Assembly: GCF_003955665.1 (NCBI RefSeq)
Contig: NZ_RXHU01000040.1
Span: forward strand, 1-48,996
Origin: Paenibacillus whitsoniae
Lineage (GTDB): Bacteria > Bacillota > Bacilli > Paenibacillales > NBRC-103111
Direction of reading: 5' to 3'
Length of the DNA: 48,996 bases
In this document: piece by piece, positions 21,753-31,272 of the stretch
Numbering within the stretch: position 1 is the stretch's first letter
Layout: every line of letters starts with the position of its first letter
Notes under the pieces: model-generated
The model's input: only the letters and a program-made list of their open reading frames with translations
Database searches by the model: none
What the model was told of the DNA's origin: nothing
Translations under genes and position numbers: made by a program

Positions 21753-24700
21753 CTACATGTTGCGCCGATATTTGCCGCCGACCGCATACAGCGCCTGCGT
21801 CATCTGTCCTAAGCTTGCAGCTTTGACCGTCTCCATCAACGCTTCGAAAATATTGCCCCCCGTCAGCGCGGTTTCCTGCAGCTTCGCGAGCGCGGCCGGC
21901 GCTTCCGCCTGATGTCGTTCGTGAAACGCCCGGAGATGGCGGATCTGCGCATCTTTTTCCGCTGTCGTAGCCCTGGCGACAGGAATCCCCGCATCCCCTT
22001 CCGGCGCAGACGGATTGAGATATGTGTTGACACCGACGATCGGCAGCTCGCCGGAATGCTTTTTCATCTCATAGTGCATCGATTCGTCCTGAATCTTCCC
22101 CCGCTGATAGTGCGTTTCCATGGCGCCCAATACACCGCCGCGATCACTAATCCGGTCCAGCTCCTGCAGCACCGCCTCCTCTACCAGATCCGTCAGCTGC
22201 TCGATGAAAAAAGATCCCTGCAGCATATTTTCATTTTGAATAAGGCCCAGTTCCTTGTTGATGATGAGCTGAATCGCCATGGCGCGCCGGACCGACGCCT
22301 CGGTCGGGGTTGTCACCGCCTCGTCATACGAATTCGTATGCAGGGAGTTGCAGTTGTCGAGAACCGCGATCAGTGCCTGCAGCGTCGTGCGAATGTCGTT
22401 GAAATCCATCTCTTGGGCATGCAGCGAACGGCCTGACGTTTGGATATGATATTTGAGCTTTTGGCTGCGCTCGTTCGCCTTGTAGCGGTGCTTCATCGCC
22501 ACAGCCCAGATACGGCGCGCCACCCGTCCGATGACCGTATACTCCGGATCAAGCCCGTTGCTGAAAAAGAACGACAAGTTCGGCGCGAAGTCGTCGATCC
22601 GCATGCCGCGCGATAAGTAATATTCCACATACGTAAAGCCGTTGGCCAGCGTAAAAGCCAGCTGCGAAATCGGATTCGCCCCCGCCTCGGCAATATGATA
22701 GCCGGAAATCGAGACCGAATAATAGTTCCGCACCTCATGCTCGATAAAATACTGCTGAATATCGCCCATCATCCGCAGCGCGAATTCCACGGAGAAGATG
22801 CACGTATTCTGTCCCTGATCCTCCTTCAAAATATCCGCCTGCACCGTACCCCGCACAGACCTAAGCGTCTGGGCGCGAACTTGTTCCACTTCCTGCGGCG
22901 TTAACTCCCGGCCCGCCTCGCGTGTCGACCGCGCCAGTTCAAAATCAATCGCTGCATTCAGATACATCGCTAAAATGATTGGCGCCGGACCGTTAATCGT
23001 CATTGAAACTGACGTTAGCGGATCACACAGATTGAAGCCGTCGAACAGCTTCTTCATATCGTCCAACGTGCAGATGCTAACGCCGCTTTCGCCGATTTTG
23101 CCGTAGATATCCTGCCGCTCATCAGGGTCCTCTCCGTACAAAGTAACGGAATCGAACGCCGTACTGAGGCGCTTGGCCGCGTCGTCCTTCGACAGGAAGT
23201 GAAAGCGCAAATTCGTGCGCTCCGGCGTCCCTTCGCCGGCGAACTGCCGTTTTGGGTCTTCCGCCGTGCGTTTAAAAGGAAACACGCCCGCCGTGTATGG
23301 GAACGCACCCGGCACGTTCTCCCGCAGCAGCCAGCGGAGCACATCGCCGCTGTCATGAAAACGCGGCAAACACACTTTGGGAATGTCTGTGCCGGCCAGG
23401 CTTTGAGAAGTAAGCGCCGTCACCATGTCGCGGCCGCGCACTTGACTCGTCATGGTTGTTGCTGAATATCGCTTCTTCAGATCAGGCCAGCTACGGAGCA
23501 GATGCAGCGTTTCGGGCTTCACTTGCTCCTCCAGATTGCGCTGCAGCTCGTGCATCACAGCGGCGGTCTGCGCGTGCGCAGAAGCGTCGGCTGACACCTC
23601 CCGCAGCGCCTGAATCACACCGCTTACTTGATAATGTTTGCTGGCAAGCTGCGCTTCTTGTTCAACTTCCGCATGGTAAGCACGGACGGTTTGCGCGATC
23701 TCTCCTAGATATCTTATCCGCTCCGGAGGAACGATCATTTGCGGCTTCGGCCGGTTCGCGGTACAATGAGGTATTGACCATTGGTAGCCGAGCTTCGTAT
23801 GGATGATCCCCATCAGTGCGCTGAACAGCGCGTCGACGCCGGGATCGTTGAACTGATTGGCTCGCGTGCCATATACGGGCATCGTTTCGGGCGGCGTGTG
23901 AAAAAGTCCGCGATTGCGCTGCACCTGCTTCTGCACGTCGCGCAGCGCGTCCTCCGAGCCGCGGCGTTCGAATTTGTTGATCGCAATCAAGTCGGCGCAG
24001 TCGAGCATGTCGATTTTCTCCAACTGTGACGGAGAGCCGAATTCGCTGGTCATGACATACAGCGACACGTCCGCGAGCTCGGCGATGCGCCCGTCGCCTT
24101 GCCCGATGCCGCTCGTCTCGACCAGCACGAGATCGAAGCCTGCCTCCTGCAGCACGGCAATCGCGCCCGGAAGCGCAGCCGACACCTCGCTGCCCGAGCT
24201 TCGTGTGGCTAGACTGCGCATGTACACCCGCTCGTCACTCGCGGTATTCATGCGGATCCGGTCACCTAGCAAAGCTCCGCCGCTGCGCTTCCGGGTCGGA
24301 TCGACCGACAGCACCGCGACACGCTGCGCCGGGTAGTGCCGGAGAAAACGCAGCACGAGCTCGTCGGTGAGCGAGCTTTTGCCGGAGCCGCCGGTGCCCG
24401 TGATGCCGACGACGGGGGCGCGTTGTGGGGTGGCCGGCGATGGCATCGTCGGCGTGCCGGCGGCGTTTGCCGCGGCTAGCTGCGCAGGAGCCGGGGCGGC
24501 GGCGCTGGGCGCGTCCGCAGCCGCAGGAGGCGCGGGCGGCGTGCCCGCCGCGCAAGCACGCTCGGCGGCGGTGATGCGCCGCGCGATCTTTTGTTGATCC
24601 GCCGTCGTGAACGGGGGATCTCCTGCTGCCGGCAGCGGCAGCGCGTAATCGCATGCCTGGAGCATCCAGGCGATCATGCCGTGCAGCCCGAGCTGCCGAC

Positions 24701-25088
24701 CATCGTCCGGCGAGAACAGCCGGGCAACGCCGTAGGCCTGGAGCTTCTGAATTTCCGATGGCAGAATGACACCGCCGCCGCCACCGAACACTTGGATGTG
24801 TGAGGCGCCTTTTTCCCTCAGCAGATCGATCATATATGTGAAAAATTCCACATGTCCGCCTTGATACGAGGAGACCGCAATTCCCTGCACATCTTCTTGA
24901 ATAGCGGCCTGCACGATCTCCTGCACGGAGCGGTTATGCCCCAAGTGGATGACTTCAGCGCCTCCTGCCTGCAAAATTCGTCGCATAATGGTGATTGAAA
25001 CATCGTGACCGTCAAATAAGGCGGACGCCGTTATAAACCGTACCGGATGCTGAGGTCGGTAGCCTGAATACGTGCCTGCACTAGTCAC
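21753..25088 (-). CDS. icmF: Fused isobutyryl-CoA mutase with G-protein chaperone (IcmF)
   Basis: 1111 residues with three fused parts: an N-terminal B12-binding domain ([14 protein letters not shown], His 28 as lower cobalt ligand), a MeaB-type GTPase (Walker [10 protein letters not shown], then [20 protein letters not shown]), and a C-terminal acyl-CoA mutase TIM barrel ([30 protein letters not shown]). IcmF interconverts isobutyryl-CoA and n-butyryl-CoA using adenosylcobalamin; the GTPase loads and protects the cofactor. The B12 and GTPase domains are joined by an unusual Ala/Pro-rich linker. The GTG at 25088 has GGGGAGG seven bases upstream; an earlier in-frame TTG (25106) precedes the ribosome site. 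Transcribed alone. Confidence 0.95.
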   Translation of the reverse strand: MTSAGTYSGYRPQHPVRFITASALFDGHDVSITIMRRILQAGGAEVIHLGHNRSVQEIVQAAIQEDVQGIAVSSYQGGHVEFFTYMIDLLREKGASHIQVFGGGGGVILPSEIQKLQAYGVARLFSPDDGRQLGLHGMIAWMLQACDYALPLPAAGDPPFTTADQQKIARRITAAERACAAGTPPAPPAAADAPSAAAPAPAQLAAANAAGTPTMPSPATPQRAPVVGITGTGGSGKSSLTDELVLRFLRHYPAQRVAVLSVDPTRKRSGGALLGDRIRMNTASDERVYMRSLATRSSGSEVSAALPGAIAVLQEAGFDLVLVETSGIGQGDGRIAELADVSLYVMTSEFGSPSQLEKIDMLDCADLIAINKFERRGSEDALRDVQKQVQRNRGLFHTPPETMPVYGTRANQFNDPGVDALFSALMGIIHTKLGYQWSIPHCTANRPKPQMIVPPERIRYLGEIAQTVRAYHAEVEQEAQLASKHYQVSGVIQALREVSADASAHAQTAAVMHELQRNLEEQVKPETLHLLRSWPDLKKRYSATTMTSQVRGRDMVTALTSQSLAGTDIPKVCLPRFHDSGDVLRWLLRENVPGAFPYTAGVFPFKRTAEDPKRQFAGEGTPERTNLRFHFLSKDDAAKRLSTAFDSVTLYGEDPDERQDIYGKIGESGVSICTLDDMKKLFDGFNLCDPLTSVSMTINGPAPIILAMYLNAAIDFELARSTREAGRELTPQEVEQVRAQTLRSVRGTVQADILKEDQGQNTCIFSVEFALRMMGDIQQYFIEHEVRNYYSVSISGYHIAEAGANPISQLAFTLANGFTYVEYYLSRGMRIDDFAPNLSFFFSNGLDPEYTVIGRVARRIWAVAMKHRYKANERSQKLKYHIQTSGRSLHAQEMDFNDIRTTLQALIAVLDNCNSLHTNSYDEAVTTPTEASVRRAMAIQLIINKELGLIQNENMLQGSFFIEQLTDLVEEAVLQELDRISDRGGVLGAMETHYQRGKIQDESMHYEMKKHSGELPIVGVNTYLNPSAPEGDAGIPVARATTAEKDAQIRHLRAFHERHQAEAPAALAKLQETALTGGNIFEALMETVKAASLGQMTQALYAVGGKYRRNM

Positions 25089-25554
25089 CGCCGCACCTCC
25101 CCTCAACTGTTGTTACGCTATATATACGCGGGGATCAGCCCGTTCATGGCTTAAAGATTGGGAGTGACAAGATCCTTGGGAGGGCATTTAGTGACTTTTG
25201 GCTAAAGTCCAGTTGTGAGAAGCTTCATATCCTACATCAAATTCTGAAAAATGGTGCGATTTTCTGAACCATCCTGCATTTCCTACAGTAAATTCCTGCT
25301 TGTCCCCTCATTTTCACGAAAAAGAGGCACAAAGCCGAGAAATGACTTGTATGTTTTACATGATTACGATGTATATAGGCCTAATTATGAGAAATTTCCT
25401 GCACATTTTACAGGAGACGAGCATACAGGCTTTGCTTTCAGGGACATGATTAGCTACAAATCGACGATTGCCAGGAACTTTCACCCCTTTTTGCTTCAAA
25501 ATATGGTTTAATAGTAGTAGACGTTTGAAAATTCAGAGAAAGGTAACGACGCTT
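25089..25554. other. 466-bp intergenic region, no gene seen
   Basis: AT-rich gap between divergent icmF and the CBS gene. It should hold both promoters; no consensus pair stands out. Fragments CCTGC...CTACAG and TTTCCTGC-N8-ACAGGAG around 25285-25415 resemble the mini-hairpins at the left edge of the window. An open frame at 25251-25511 has no ribosome site or protein-like character. Confidence 0.5.
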
Positions 25555-25959
25555 ATGAAAACTGCCTCATTCTTATTTCCAAAAGATAAAGTTGCCTATA
25601 TTCGCTCCTCCTCTTCGATGAAAGAAGCCATGGAACAACTAGAGAAGCATACCTATACCGCGCTGCCGATCGTAGACGATGAAGGCAAATATGCGGGCAC
25701 GCTGTCCGAAGGCGATATATTGTGGACCCTGAAAGATACGCCGGGGCTCACCTTTGAGAATATGGATCAATTTCCGGTCGCCGATATTGAGAAGAACATC
25801 CATAACGAATCCGTCTCCATCGACGCTTTCATGGAAGATATGCTGGCCAAAGCGGCCGACCAAAACTTCGTGCCCGTTGTCGACGAAAGCGGCATTTTCC
25901 TCGGCATCATCCGCCGCAAAGATATTATCGCGTATTACATGAACAATATTACGGATTAA
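25555..25959 (+). CDS. Two-CBS-domain protein
   Basis: 134 residues consisting of a Bateman pair: first CBS about 1-62 (MKEAMEQLEKHTYTALPIVDDEGKYAGTLSEGDIL), second about 75-128 (DQNFVPVVDESGIFLGIIRRKDIIAYY). Such free-standing pairs bind adenine nucleotides (AMP, ATP or c-di-AMP) and act as regulators. It is not clearly DarB or AcuB. A KimA gene elsewhere in the window shows the organism very likely uses c-di-AMP, but no link is visible. The ATG at 25555 follows GAAAGG. Confidence 0.85.
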   Translation: MKTASFLFPKDKVAYIRSSSSMKEAMEQLEKHTYTALPIVDDEGKYAGTLSEGDILWTLKDTPGLTFENMDQFPVADIEKNIHNESVSIDAFMEDMLAKAADQNFVPVVDESGIFLGIIRRKDIIAYYMNNITD

Positions 25960-25966
25960 TGTCAAG

Positions 25967-26010
25967 GAGCTGCAGCCTTCATTCATGCGAATGAAAGTTG
26001 CAGCTCTTTT
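25967..26010 (+). terminator. Terminator of the CBS gene
   Basis: GAGCTGCA and TGCAGCTC outer arms with inner TTCATTC/GAATGAA, then TTTT. Confidence 0.85.
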
Positions 26011-26024
26011 GTCTCTGCTTTGAA

Positions 26025-26567
26025 TTAGACGTCACCGGACGGGTTGATGATCGCCAACACCTGATGATCTTCCCAAACCCCGTTGATTTTCACATTGCTT
26101 CGGGCAATGCCTTCTTTATGAAAACCAGCTTTCTCAAGCACACGGATCGAGCCTTCATTTCGCGGAGCTGCTTCCCCATAAATCCGGTGAAATTTCAACT
26201 CTTCAAACGCATAGCGGACTACCTGCTTTACAGCTGCCGTCGTGTACCCTTTGCCGTTATAGGCTTGATCCAGGCTATATCCGATCATGCAGTTTTGCAG
26301 CGATCCTCGGGCCACAAAGGACAGTCCAACGGTGCCAATAATCCGATCATCCTCCTTGAGGCAAATCAAAAACGAATACCGTTGATCAGCCGCCATGTCC
26401 CCCTTGCTTTTCACAATGGCTTGACGCTGGAACTCCTCCGTGTAGTAATTGTCCGGAACACTTGGGGAAAACTGTTCAAAAAACGCCCGATTACGCTTGT
26501 ACAAGTCTGTTAATTCTTCTGCATCCGCCTCTTCAGGAAACCGGATGTAAATGGGCTCCTCTGACAT
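26025..26567 (-). CDS. GNAT acetyltransferase, RimJ/RimL type
   Basis: 180 residues. IIGTVGLSFVARGSLQNCMIGYSLDQAYNGKGYTTAAVKQVVRYAFEEL is the acetyl-CoA binding core (Q/R-x-x-G-x-G/A as YNGKGYTTAA) and HRIYGEAAPRNEGSIRVLEKAGF is the standard C-terminal motif of RimJ/RimL/YdaF enzymes, which acetylate N-termini of ribosomal proteins or other amines. Actual substrate unknown. Separated from the alditol oxidase gene by 33 bp with no terminator, so possibly co-transcribed. Confidence 0.88.
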   Translation of the reverse strand: MSEEPIYIRFPEEADAEELTDLYKRNRAFFEQFSPSVPDNYYTEEFQRQAIVKSKGDMAADQRYSFLICLKEDDRIIGTVGLSFVARGSLQNCMIGYSLDQAYNGKGYTTAAVKQVVRYAFEELKFHRIYGEAAPRNEGSIRVLEKAGFHKEGIARSNVKINGVWEDHQVLAIINPSGDV

Positions 26568-26600
26568 CTGTGCTCACCCCAACAAACGAAACATGATTTC

Positions 26601-27860
26601 CTACAAATCCAGTATGCTCAAAAAATCGTTCCTGAACTTGCCCTGCGGATCATGACTCAGCACCAGCTCCTTGAACGCCGGGAGCATCACGAACCGCCGC
26701 TGCACATCCGCTGGCGCCATCGTAAACAGCTTGCCCCAATGCGGGCGCGCTTCAAACGGGGCCAGCGCTTCTTCGATCAGCGGCAGTACTTCGCGCACTT
26801 CCTTCCACATGGGTTTCCATGTGAAGTGAACCGCGACAGAGTCCTGCTTGCGGCAAGGACTTAACCACAGCTCGTCCGCCGCAATCGTGCGGACTTCCGA
26901 CACAAACAACAGCTCCGCAAAGCGGCTGCTGATCTTCTCCAGCGCGCAAAGCGCTTCATACGCCGCGTGCCGCGGCACGTAGTATTCGCTTTGCAGCTCC
27001 TCCCCCGCGCTTGGCGTGAACGCCATGCGGAAATGCGGCATACGCTCGTGCCAAGGACCCGGTGCGCCTAGCTGCTCGCTGCAATTCTCCGTCCCGCAGC
27101 CTTCCACTGGATGCCGCGGGCTCGCCGCCAATTGAGCGCCGAAGAACGTTGCGGGCGCAGGCTTTGGTTCAGAGCCTTCTTCGAGACGCTCCTTCACCCA
27201 TACTTGATTGAACGAGGCGCTCCGCCAATCCGTAAACAAACTGACGCTGTATGCCGCGCCATAAATCGCATCAAAATTGCCCGCCAGTTCAGCAAGCGGC
27301 AGTCGGTCGTACACATGCTGTCGCATTTCGAATGCAGGCTCTACGTCGAGGGTCAATTGCGACACCACGCCAAGCGCGCCAATACCGACCACCGCCCCGA
27401 CAAAATCTGGATGCTCGCGGGTATAAACAACTTTTTGCCCATCTGCTTGCACGATTTCTAACGCGGCCACAGCCGTCGAAAGGTTGCCGTTGCGGTCACC
27501 GGAGCCGTGCGTCGCGGTCGCGCAAGCGCCAGCGACCGTGATGTGCGGCAGCGAAGCGAGATTGTGCAGCGCATAGCCCTGCTCGTGCAAATACTGGCAC
27601 AGCTCGCCATAGCGGATGCCGCCTTCAACCGTCACTTGACGGTTCACCCGATCCAGCGAGAGAACGCGGTTCAATTTTTCCAACGAGATGTGGGTCCCTG
27701 TGGTATCTGCAATTCCGTTAAAAGAGTGCCGCGTCCCCACAACTTTCACCGAGGCACTGGCCGCCACGATGGATTGAAGCTGCTCTATCGATTCGGGAAC
27801 TTCCACTTGCTGTGCGTGATACGTGTAATTGCCTGCCCAATTTCGGCGAATCGTCGTCAT
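26601..27860 (-). CDS. Alditol oxidase (FAD-dependent, AldO type)
   Basis: 419 residues, a VAO-family flavoprotein. NWAGNYTYHA at the N-terminus, VGTRHSFNGI (His 45, expected covalent FAD attachment), ASLPHITVAGACATATHGSG and AYSVSLFTDWRSASFNQVW follow the Streptomyces alditol oxidase closely, as does the C-terminal EVRTIAADELWLSP and RPHWGKLF. It would oxidise the terminal hydroxyl of polyols such as xylitol or sorbitol with oxygen, yielding H2O2. The ribosome site is weak (GAAAGAATG), so translation may be low or the start uncertain. Confidence 0.9.
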   Translation of the reverse strand: MTTIRRNWAGNYTYHAQQVEVPESIEQLQSIVAASASVKVVGTRHSFNGIADTTGTHISLEKLNRVLSLDRVNRQVTVEGGIRYGELCQYLHEQGYALHNLASLPHITVAGACATATHGSGDRNGNLSTAVAALEIVQADGQKVVYTREHPDFVGAVVGIGALGVVSQLTLDVEPAFEMRQHVYDRLPLAELAGNFDAIYGAAYSVSLFTDWRSASFNQVWVKERLEEGSEPKPAPATFFGAQLAASPRHPVEGCGTENCSEQLGAPGPWHERMPHFRMAFTPSAGEELQSEYYVPRHAAYEALCALEKISSRFAELLFVSEVRTIAADELWLSPCRKQDSVAVHFTWKPMWKEVREVLPLIEEALAPFEARPHWGKLFTMAPADVQRRFVMLPAFKELVLSHDPQGKFRNDFLSILDL

Positions 27861-28062
27861 GTCGTCACATTCTTTCGGTTGTATTTGGCTTATTCATTCG
27901 CCGTCCAGGAAAGCGATTCCTTCCACAAACGAACAAAACCCGAAGGATCGACCGATCCCCCGGGCCTCATCTACAGCATCATGCCGCCTGACGCTTCATC
28001 CGCTGCGCATTCACCCTGCGTGATTGCTCAGCACAGCGAAGCGATTAATCCGCCGATGTTGC

Positions 28063-29538
28063 CTATGTCCCGCAAAACGTCTTGTATCCGCAAGCCGACT
28101 TCGGCGGCAGCTCCGCATATTCCGCCTGCTCGGGACGGTGTGCATACGGTTCCTTGAGCGCGGCCACCAGCCGCTCCATGATGGAATAATCGCCGTGCTG
28201 TGCAGCCGCATCCAGCGCTTCCTCCACACGGTGATTCCGCGGGATGATCGCCGGATTGCTGCTGCGCATGAGGAGCTGCGACGCTTCCCGTGTCTCCGCT
28301 TGGCGGGAACGGCGCTCCTCCCAGCGCTTCAACCAACCGGCAAAATCCTCCGAGCCATGCATCGGCGTATCCTCCGGTCTGTCAAACGTCAACGAGACAA
28401 ATGTGTTCGTAAAATCCGCCTGATGCCTTTTCATCGCCTCCAGCAAATCATGCACAAGCGCGCTGTCCTCTGACTCCTCGCCAAACAAGCCGAGCTTCGC
28501 CCGCATGCCTGACAGCCACGCCTGTTGGTAGTGCGGGGAGTACGTCGCAATCGCGTCCTGCGCGATCTGCACGGCTTGCTCCTCGTCCTCGTGGAGAAGC
28601 GGCAGCAGTGCTTCCGCAAAGCGCGCCAGATTCCATCCGCCGATATACGGCTGATTGCCGTAGGCGTAGCGGCCTTGCGTATCGATGGAGCTGAACACGG
28701 TCGCCGGATCATAGGCATCCATAAACGCACACGGCCCATAATCGATCGTCTCGCCGCTGAGCGCCACGTTGTCCGTATTCATGACGCCGTGGATAAAGCC
28801 GACGAGCATCCAGCGGGCGATCAGCTCGGCTTGTCGCTGGATAACCGCTTCCAGCAGCCTGAGGTATGGCTGCTCGTCTTCGGCCAGCGCCGGGTAATGG
28901 CGCTGCAAGGTGTAGTCGGCCAACGCGCGGAGCTCGGCCTCCGTTTTCCAGTGCGCGGCGTACTGGAACGTGCCTACGCGCAGGTGACTCGCCGCGATGC
29001 GCGTCAGTACCGCGCCGGGCAGCACCGTCTCGCGGTAGATCGGCTCGCCGGTGGCGGCCACCGCCAGGCTGCGCGTCGTCGGGATGCGCAGGCCGTGCAT
29101 CGCCTCGCTGATGATGTACTCGCGCAGCATCGGGCCGAGCGCTGCCCGGCCGTCGCCGCGCCGCGAGTACGGCGTCTGCCCGGCGCCTTTGAGCTGGACG
29201 TCCACGCGGTCGCCTTGTGGCGTCAGGTGTTCGCCCAGCAGAATCGCGCGGCCATCTCCAAGCAGGTTCAAGTGCCCGAACTGATGGCCAGCGTATGCCT
29301 GCGCCAGCGGCTCCGCGCCGTCGGGCAGCCGATTGCCGGCGAAAATCGACGCGCCTTTTTCGCTTTCCAGCGCATCTGCGTCAAGCCCCAATTCCACCGC
29401 CAAGGCGCGGTTCAAGACCACAAGCTCCGGGGCTTCCACGCGCGTCGGCTTGCAGGGGGTATACAGCGAAGACGGCAGCTTCGTGTACGTGTTATCGAAG
29501 TTCCAGCCCATTTCATGCGATAAGGAGTGATTTGTCAT
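28063..29538 (-). CDS. selO: Protein adenylyltransferase SelO (YdiU, UPF0061)
   Basis: 491 residues. [27 protein letters not shown] (about 115-141) carries the nucleotide-binding Lys and Arg residues of this pseudokinase; [10 protein letters not shown] and [13 protein letters not shown] hold the metal/catalytic Asp residues. The protein ends in YKTFCGT, where eukaryotic SelO has selenocysteine. SelO transfers AMP from ATP to hydroxyl side chains, linked to redox homeostasis. The ATG follows AAGGA, which is embedded in a small AAGGA-CTAA-TCCTT palindrome that could mask the ribosome site. A TATAAT (29588-29583) lies 45 bp upstream. Confidence 0.93.
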   Translation of the reverse strand: MTNHSLSHEMGWNFDNTYTKLPSSLYTPCKPTRVEAPELVVLNRALAVELGLDADALESEKGASIFAGNRLPDGAEPLAQAYAGHQFGHLNLLGDGRAILLGEHLTPQGDRVDVQLKGAGQTPYSRRGDGRAALGPMLREYIISEAMHGLRIPTTRSLAVAATGEPIYRETVLPGAVLTRIAASHLRVGTFQYAAHWKTEAELRALADYTLQRHYPALAEDEQPYLRLLEAVIQRQAELIARWMLVGFIHGVMNTDNVALSGETIDYGPCAFMDAYDPATVFSSIDTQGRYAYGNQPYIGGWNLARFAEALLPLLHEDEEQAVQIAQDAIATYSPHYQQAWLSGMRAKLGLFGEESEDSALVHDLLEAMKRHQADFTNTFVSLTFDRPEDTPMHGSEDFAGWLKRWEERRSRQAETREASQLLMRSSNPAIIPRNHRVEEALDAAAQHGDYSIMERLVAALKEPYAHRPEQAEYAELPPKSACGYKTFCGT

Positions 29539-29698
29539 AAGGATTAGTCCTTTTTAGAGGGATAAGTTAAGTTCTGCCAACTATTATACCCTTTTCTACG
29601 TGAGATCAACAGGCGCGTGGAGGCCTTATTTCCCCTCCATAGGCGATCGCAACCAACCATACGAGCAGCGCTGCAACCGATCCGGTACGATACTCCCA

Positions 29699-30466
29699 TC
29701 AGCGTTCAAACACCCTCCTCATAAAATCCAAGCTCACCGGCAACTCCTGCTCCTTATCTTTTACCGTACATTCAGCCGAAATCGTGCCGGTATACCCCGC
29801 CTGGTTGAGTGCCGCCGCAAAATCCGCATACGGATAAGTTCCCGTGCCTGGGCTAAACCTTCCCGTATCCGCCAGATGAACATGCCGCAACCACTTGCTG
29901 TGCGCAACCAGCGACGTCAACGGATCTCCTTCTTCCTGCATATGATAAAAGTCCGCCAACACTCGAACCTCCGGCCGATTCACTTGCTCAGCAAACGAGA
30001 CGGCCTCCGCAATCGTCGTCACCAGATTCGTTTCTTTTCGGTTCAGCGGCTCGATCGCCAGCACTGTGCCTGTTCCCGCGAACGCGTCGGCCATGCGGTT
30101 GACCAGCCGGAGGAACTGGTCAGCAGCGCGCAGAGGCTCCCAGCCGTCAGGGCTATGGCGCGCTTTGCCGCTGCCGAGTACAACTGTCTCCACGCCAATC
30201 CGGTGCAGAGCCTCCGCTGCTTTGTCCACATAGCGTGCGATCCGCGCATCGTCCACATCCGGCCCCACGACCTTCAAGTCGCCGGGGAAAAAGATGTTCA
30301 TCGCCCGCACCGGCAGCGGACTCTCAAGGAACAGCGAAAGCCTCTCCTTGTATTCGCTTTCATTTTCCAAGCTCAACGAAACGACCGCACATTCGATGTA
30401 ATCAAAGCCCAGAGTCCGAAGTTGACCCGCATCCTCAATCCCGCTGCACCATCCCCATGAACGCAT
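29699..30466 (-). CDS. Sugar phosphate isomerase/epimerase-like TIM barrel
   Basis: 255 residues of the xylose-isomerase-like (AP endonuclease 2) family. VLAIEPLNRKETNLVTT, VRVLADFYHMQEEGD and RHVHLADTGRFSPGTGTYPY supply the Glu, Asp, His metal ligands of the barrel; GVETVVLGSG and TISAECTV are other strands. Related enzymes epimerise ketoses or process inositol derivatives; the substrate here is open. The ATG at 30466 is preferred (AAAGGG nine bases upstream) over the one at 30475, which touches the ribosome site. A 36-bp perfect inverted-repeat element lies 16 bp upstream, suggesting control by a sugar-responsive regulator. Confidence 0.83.
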   Translation of the reverse strand: MRSWGWCSGIEDAGQLRTLGFDYIECAVVSLSLENESEYKERLSLFLESPLPVRAMNIFFPGDLKVVGPDVDDARIARYVDKAAEALHRIGVETVVLGSGKARHSPDGWEPLRAADQFLRLVNRMADAFAGTGTVLAIEPLNRKETNLVTTIAEAVSFAEQVNRPEVRVLADFYHMQEEGDPLTSLVAHSKWLRHVHLADTGRFSPGTGTYPYADFAAALNQAGYTGTISAECTVKDKEQELPVSLDFMRRVFER

Positions 30467-30481
30467 GCATCCCATCCCTTT

Positions 30482-30517
30482 CGCTTATCGAATTTTTCAT
30501 GTCTGTTTCGATAAGCG
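30482..30517 (-). promoter_or_regulatory. Long inverted repeat upstream of the isomerase gene
   Basis: CGCTTATCGAA-N14-TTCGATAAGCG, a perfect 11-bp inverted repeat. It starts 16 bp before the chosen ATG, in the leader or overlapping the start point, downstream of TTATGT/TTGCCA-like promoter elements. No T-run follows, so an operator or RNA hairpin is likelier than a terminator. Confidence 0.6.
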
Positions 30518-30594
30518 TAACATAACGGAAATGGGATGTTGTATGGCAAAACAGTTTAACTTTTTGTCAAAATCGCTTTACAGTAATATCATCC

Positions 30595-31272
30595 TTAACG
30601 CGCTACCAGCCGCCCGTTCTCCAGCCACAACACGCGGTCGCAAGCCGGCAGCACGCGCTCATCGTGCGTTACCATCACCGCGCTTTTCCCCTGTGTCCGC
30701 ACCTCCCGCGCAATCATCTCGACGACCGCAAGCCCGCGGAGTCCATCGAGACTTGCCGTCGGTTCGTCTGCGAGGATAACGGCCGGATCGTTCATCAACG
30801 CCCTTGCGATCGCCACCCGCTGGCGTTCGCCGCCGGACAGCTTCTCCGGGTACGCCTCACGGCGATGCTGCATTCCGAGCCGCCCCAACAAATCTTCGGT
30901 GCGCTCATCCGCTTCGCGACCCTTCACACCGGCAAGCTTGGCGACAAGCTCCAATTGCTCAGCAACTTTCAGATATGGAATCAGATTCGAGCCTTGGAAA
31001 ATAAAGCCCAGCTTGCGCAGCCGCAAATCGGCTAGTCCGGTCTGATCCAGGCCGACAATCGGCTTCCCGTCGACTGCAATCGATCCTCCGGTCGGAGCCA
31101 GCAAGGCGCCTGCGATCGATAGGAACGTGCTTTTTCCCGATCCCGAAGGCCCCATGACCGCCACAAACTCTCCGGCTCTCACCTGCAATTCAAGGTCGCA
31201 CAAAATCATGCGCTGCACGCCGCCATCTTCAAAGCTCCGGGAAATCCCTTTCATCTCCAGTCGATTAATCAT
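30595..31272 (-). CDS. hrtA: Heme efflux ABC transporter ATPase (HrtA-like)
   Basis: 225 residues, MacB/LolD-type ATPase. Walker A GPSGSGKS, Q-loop FIFQGSN, signature LSGGERQRVAIARAL, Walker B VILADEPTASLD, switch His in VTHDERVL. Its ATG overlaps the permease stop (ATGA). Assignment to HrtA rests on the operon: HrtB-like permease, HssS-like sensor and HssR-like regulator lie directly upstream. HrtAB relieves heme toxicity by expelling heme from the membrane. Last gene of the operon; no clear terminator was found after it. Confidence 0.85.
   Translation of the reverse strand: MINRLEMKGISRSFEDGGVQRMILCDLELQVRAGEFVAVMGPSGSGKSTFLSIAGALLAPTGGSIAVDGKPIVGLDQTGLADLRLRKLGFIFQGSNLIPYLKVAEQLELVAKLAGVKGREADERTEDLLGRLGMQHRREAYPEKLSGGERQRVAIARALMNDPAVILADEPTASLDGLRGLAVVEMIAREVRTQGKSAVMVTHDERVLPACDRVLWLENGRLVAR

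Noticed and set aside
25251..25511. 86-aa frame in the icmF-CBS gap
   Set aside because: No Shine-Dalgarno, low-complexity AT-rich composition, and it overlaps the expected CBS promoter.
28525..29523. Long plus-strand frame opposite selO
   Set aside because: Arg/Ala-rich antisense shadow of a clear SelO gene; GC-rich codons leave the opposite strand open.
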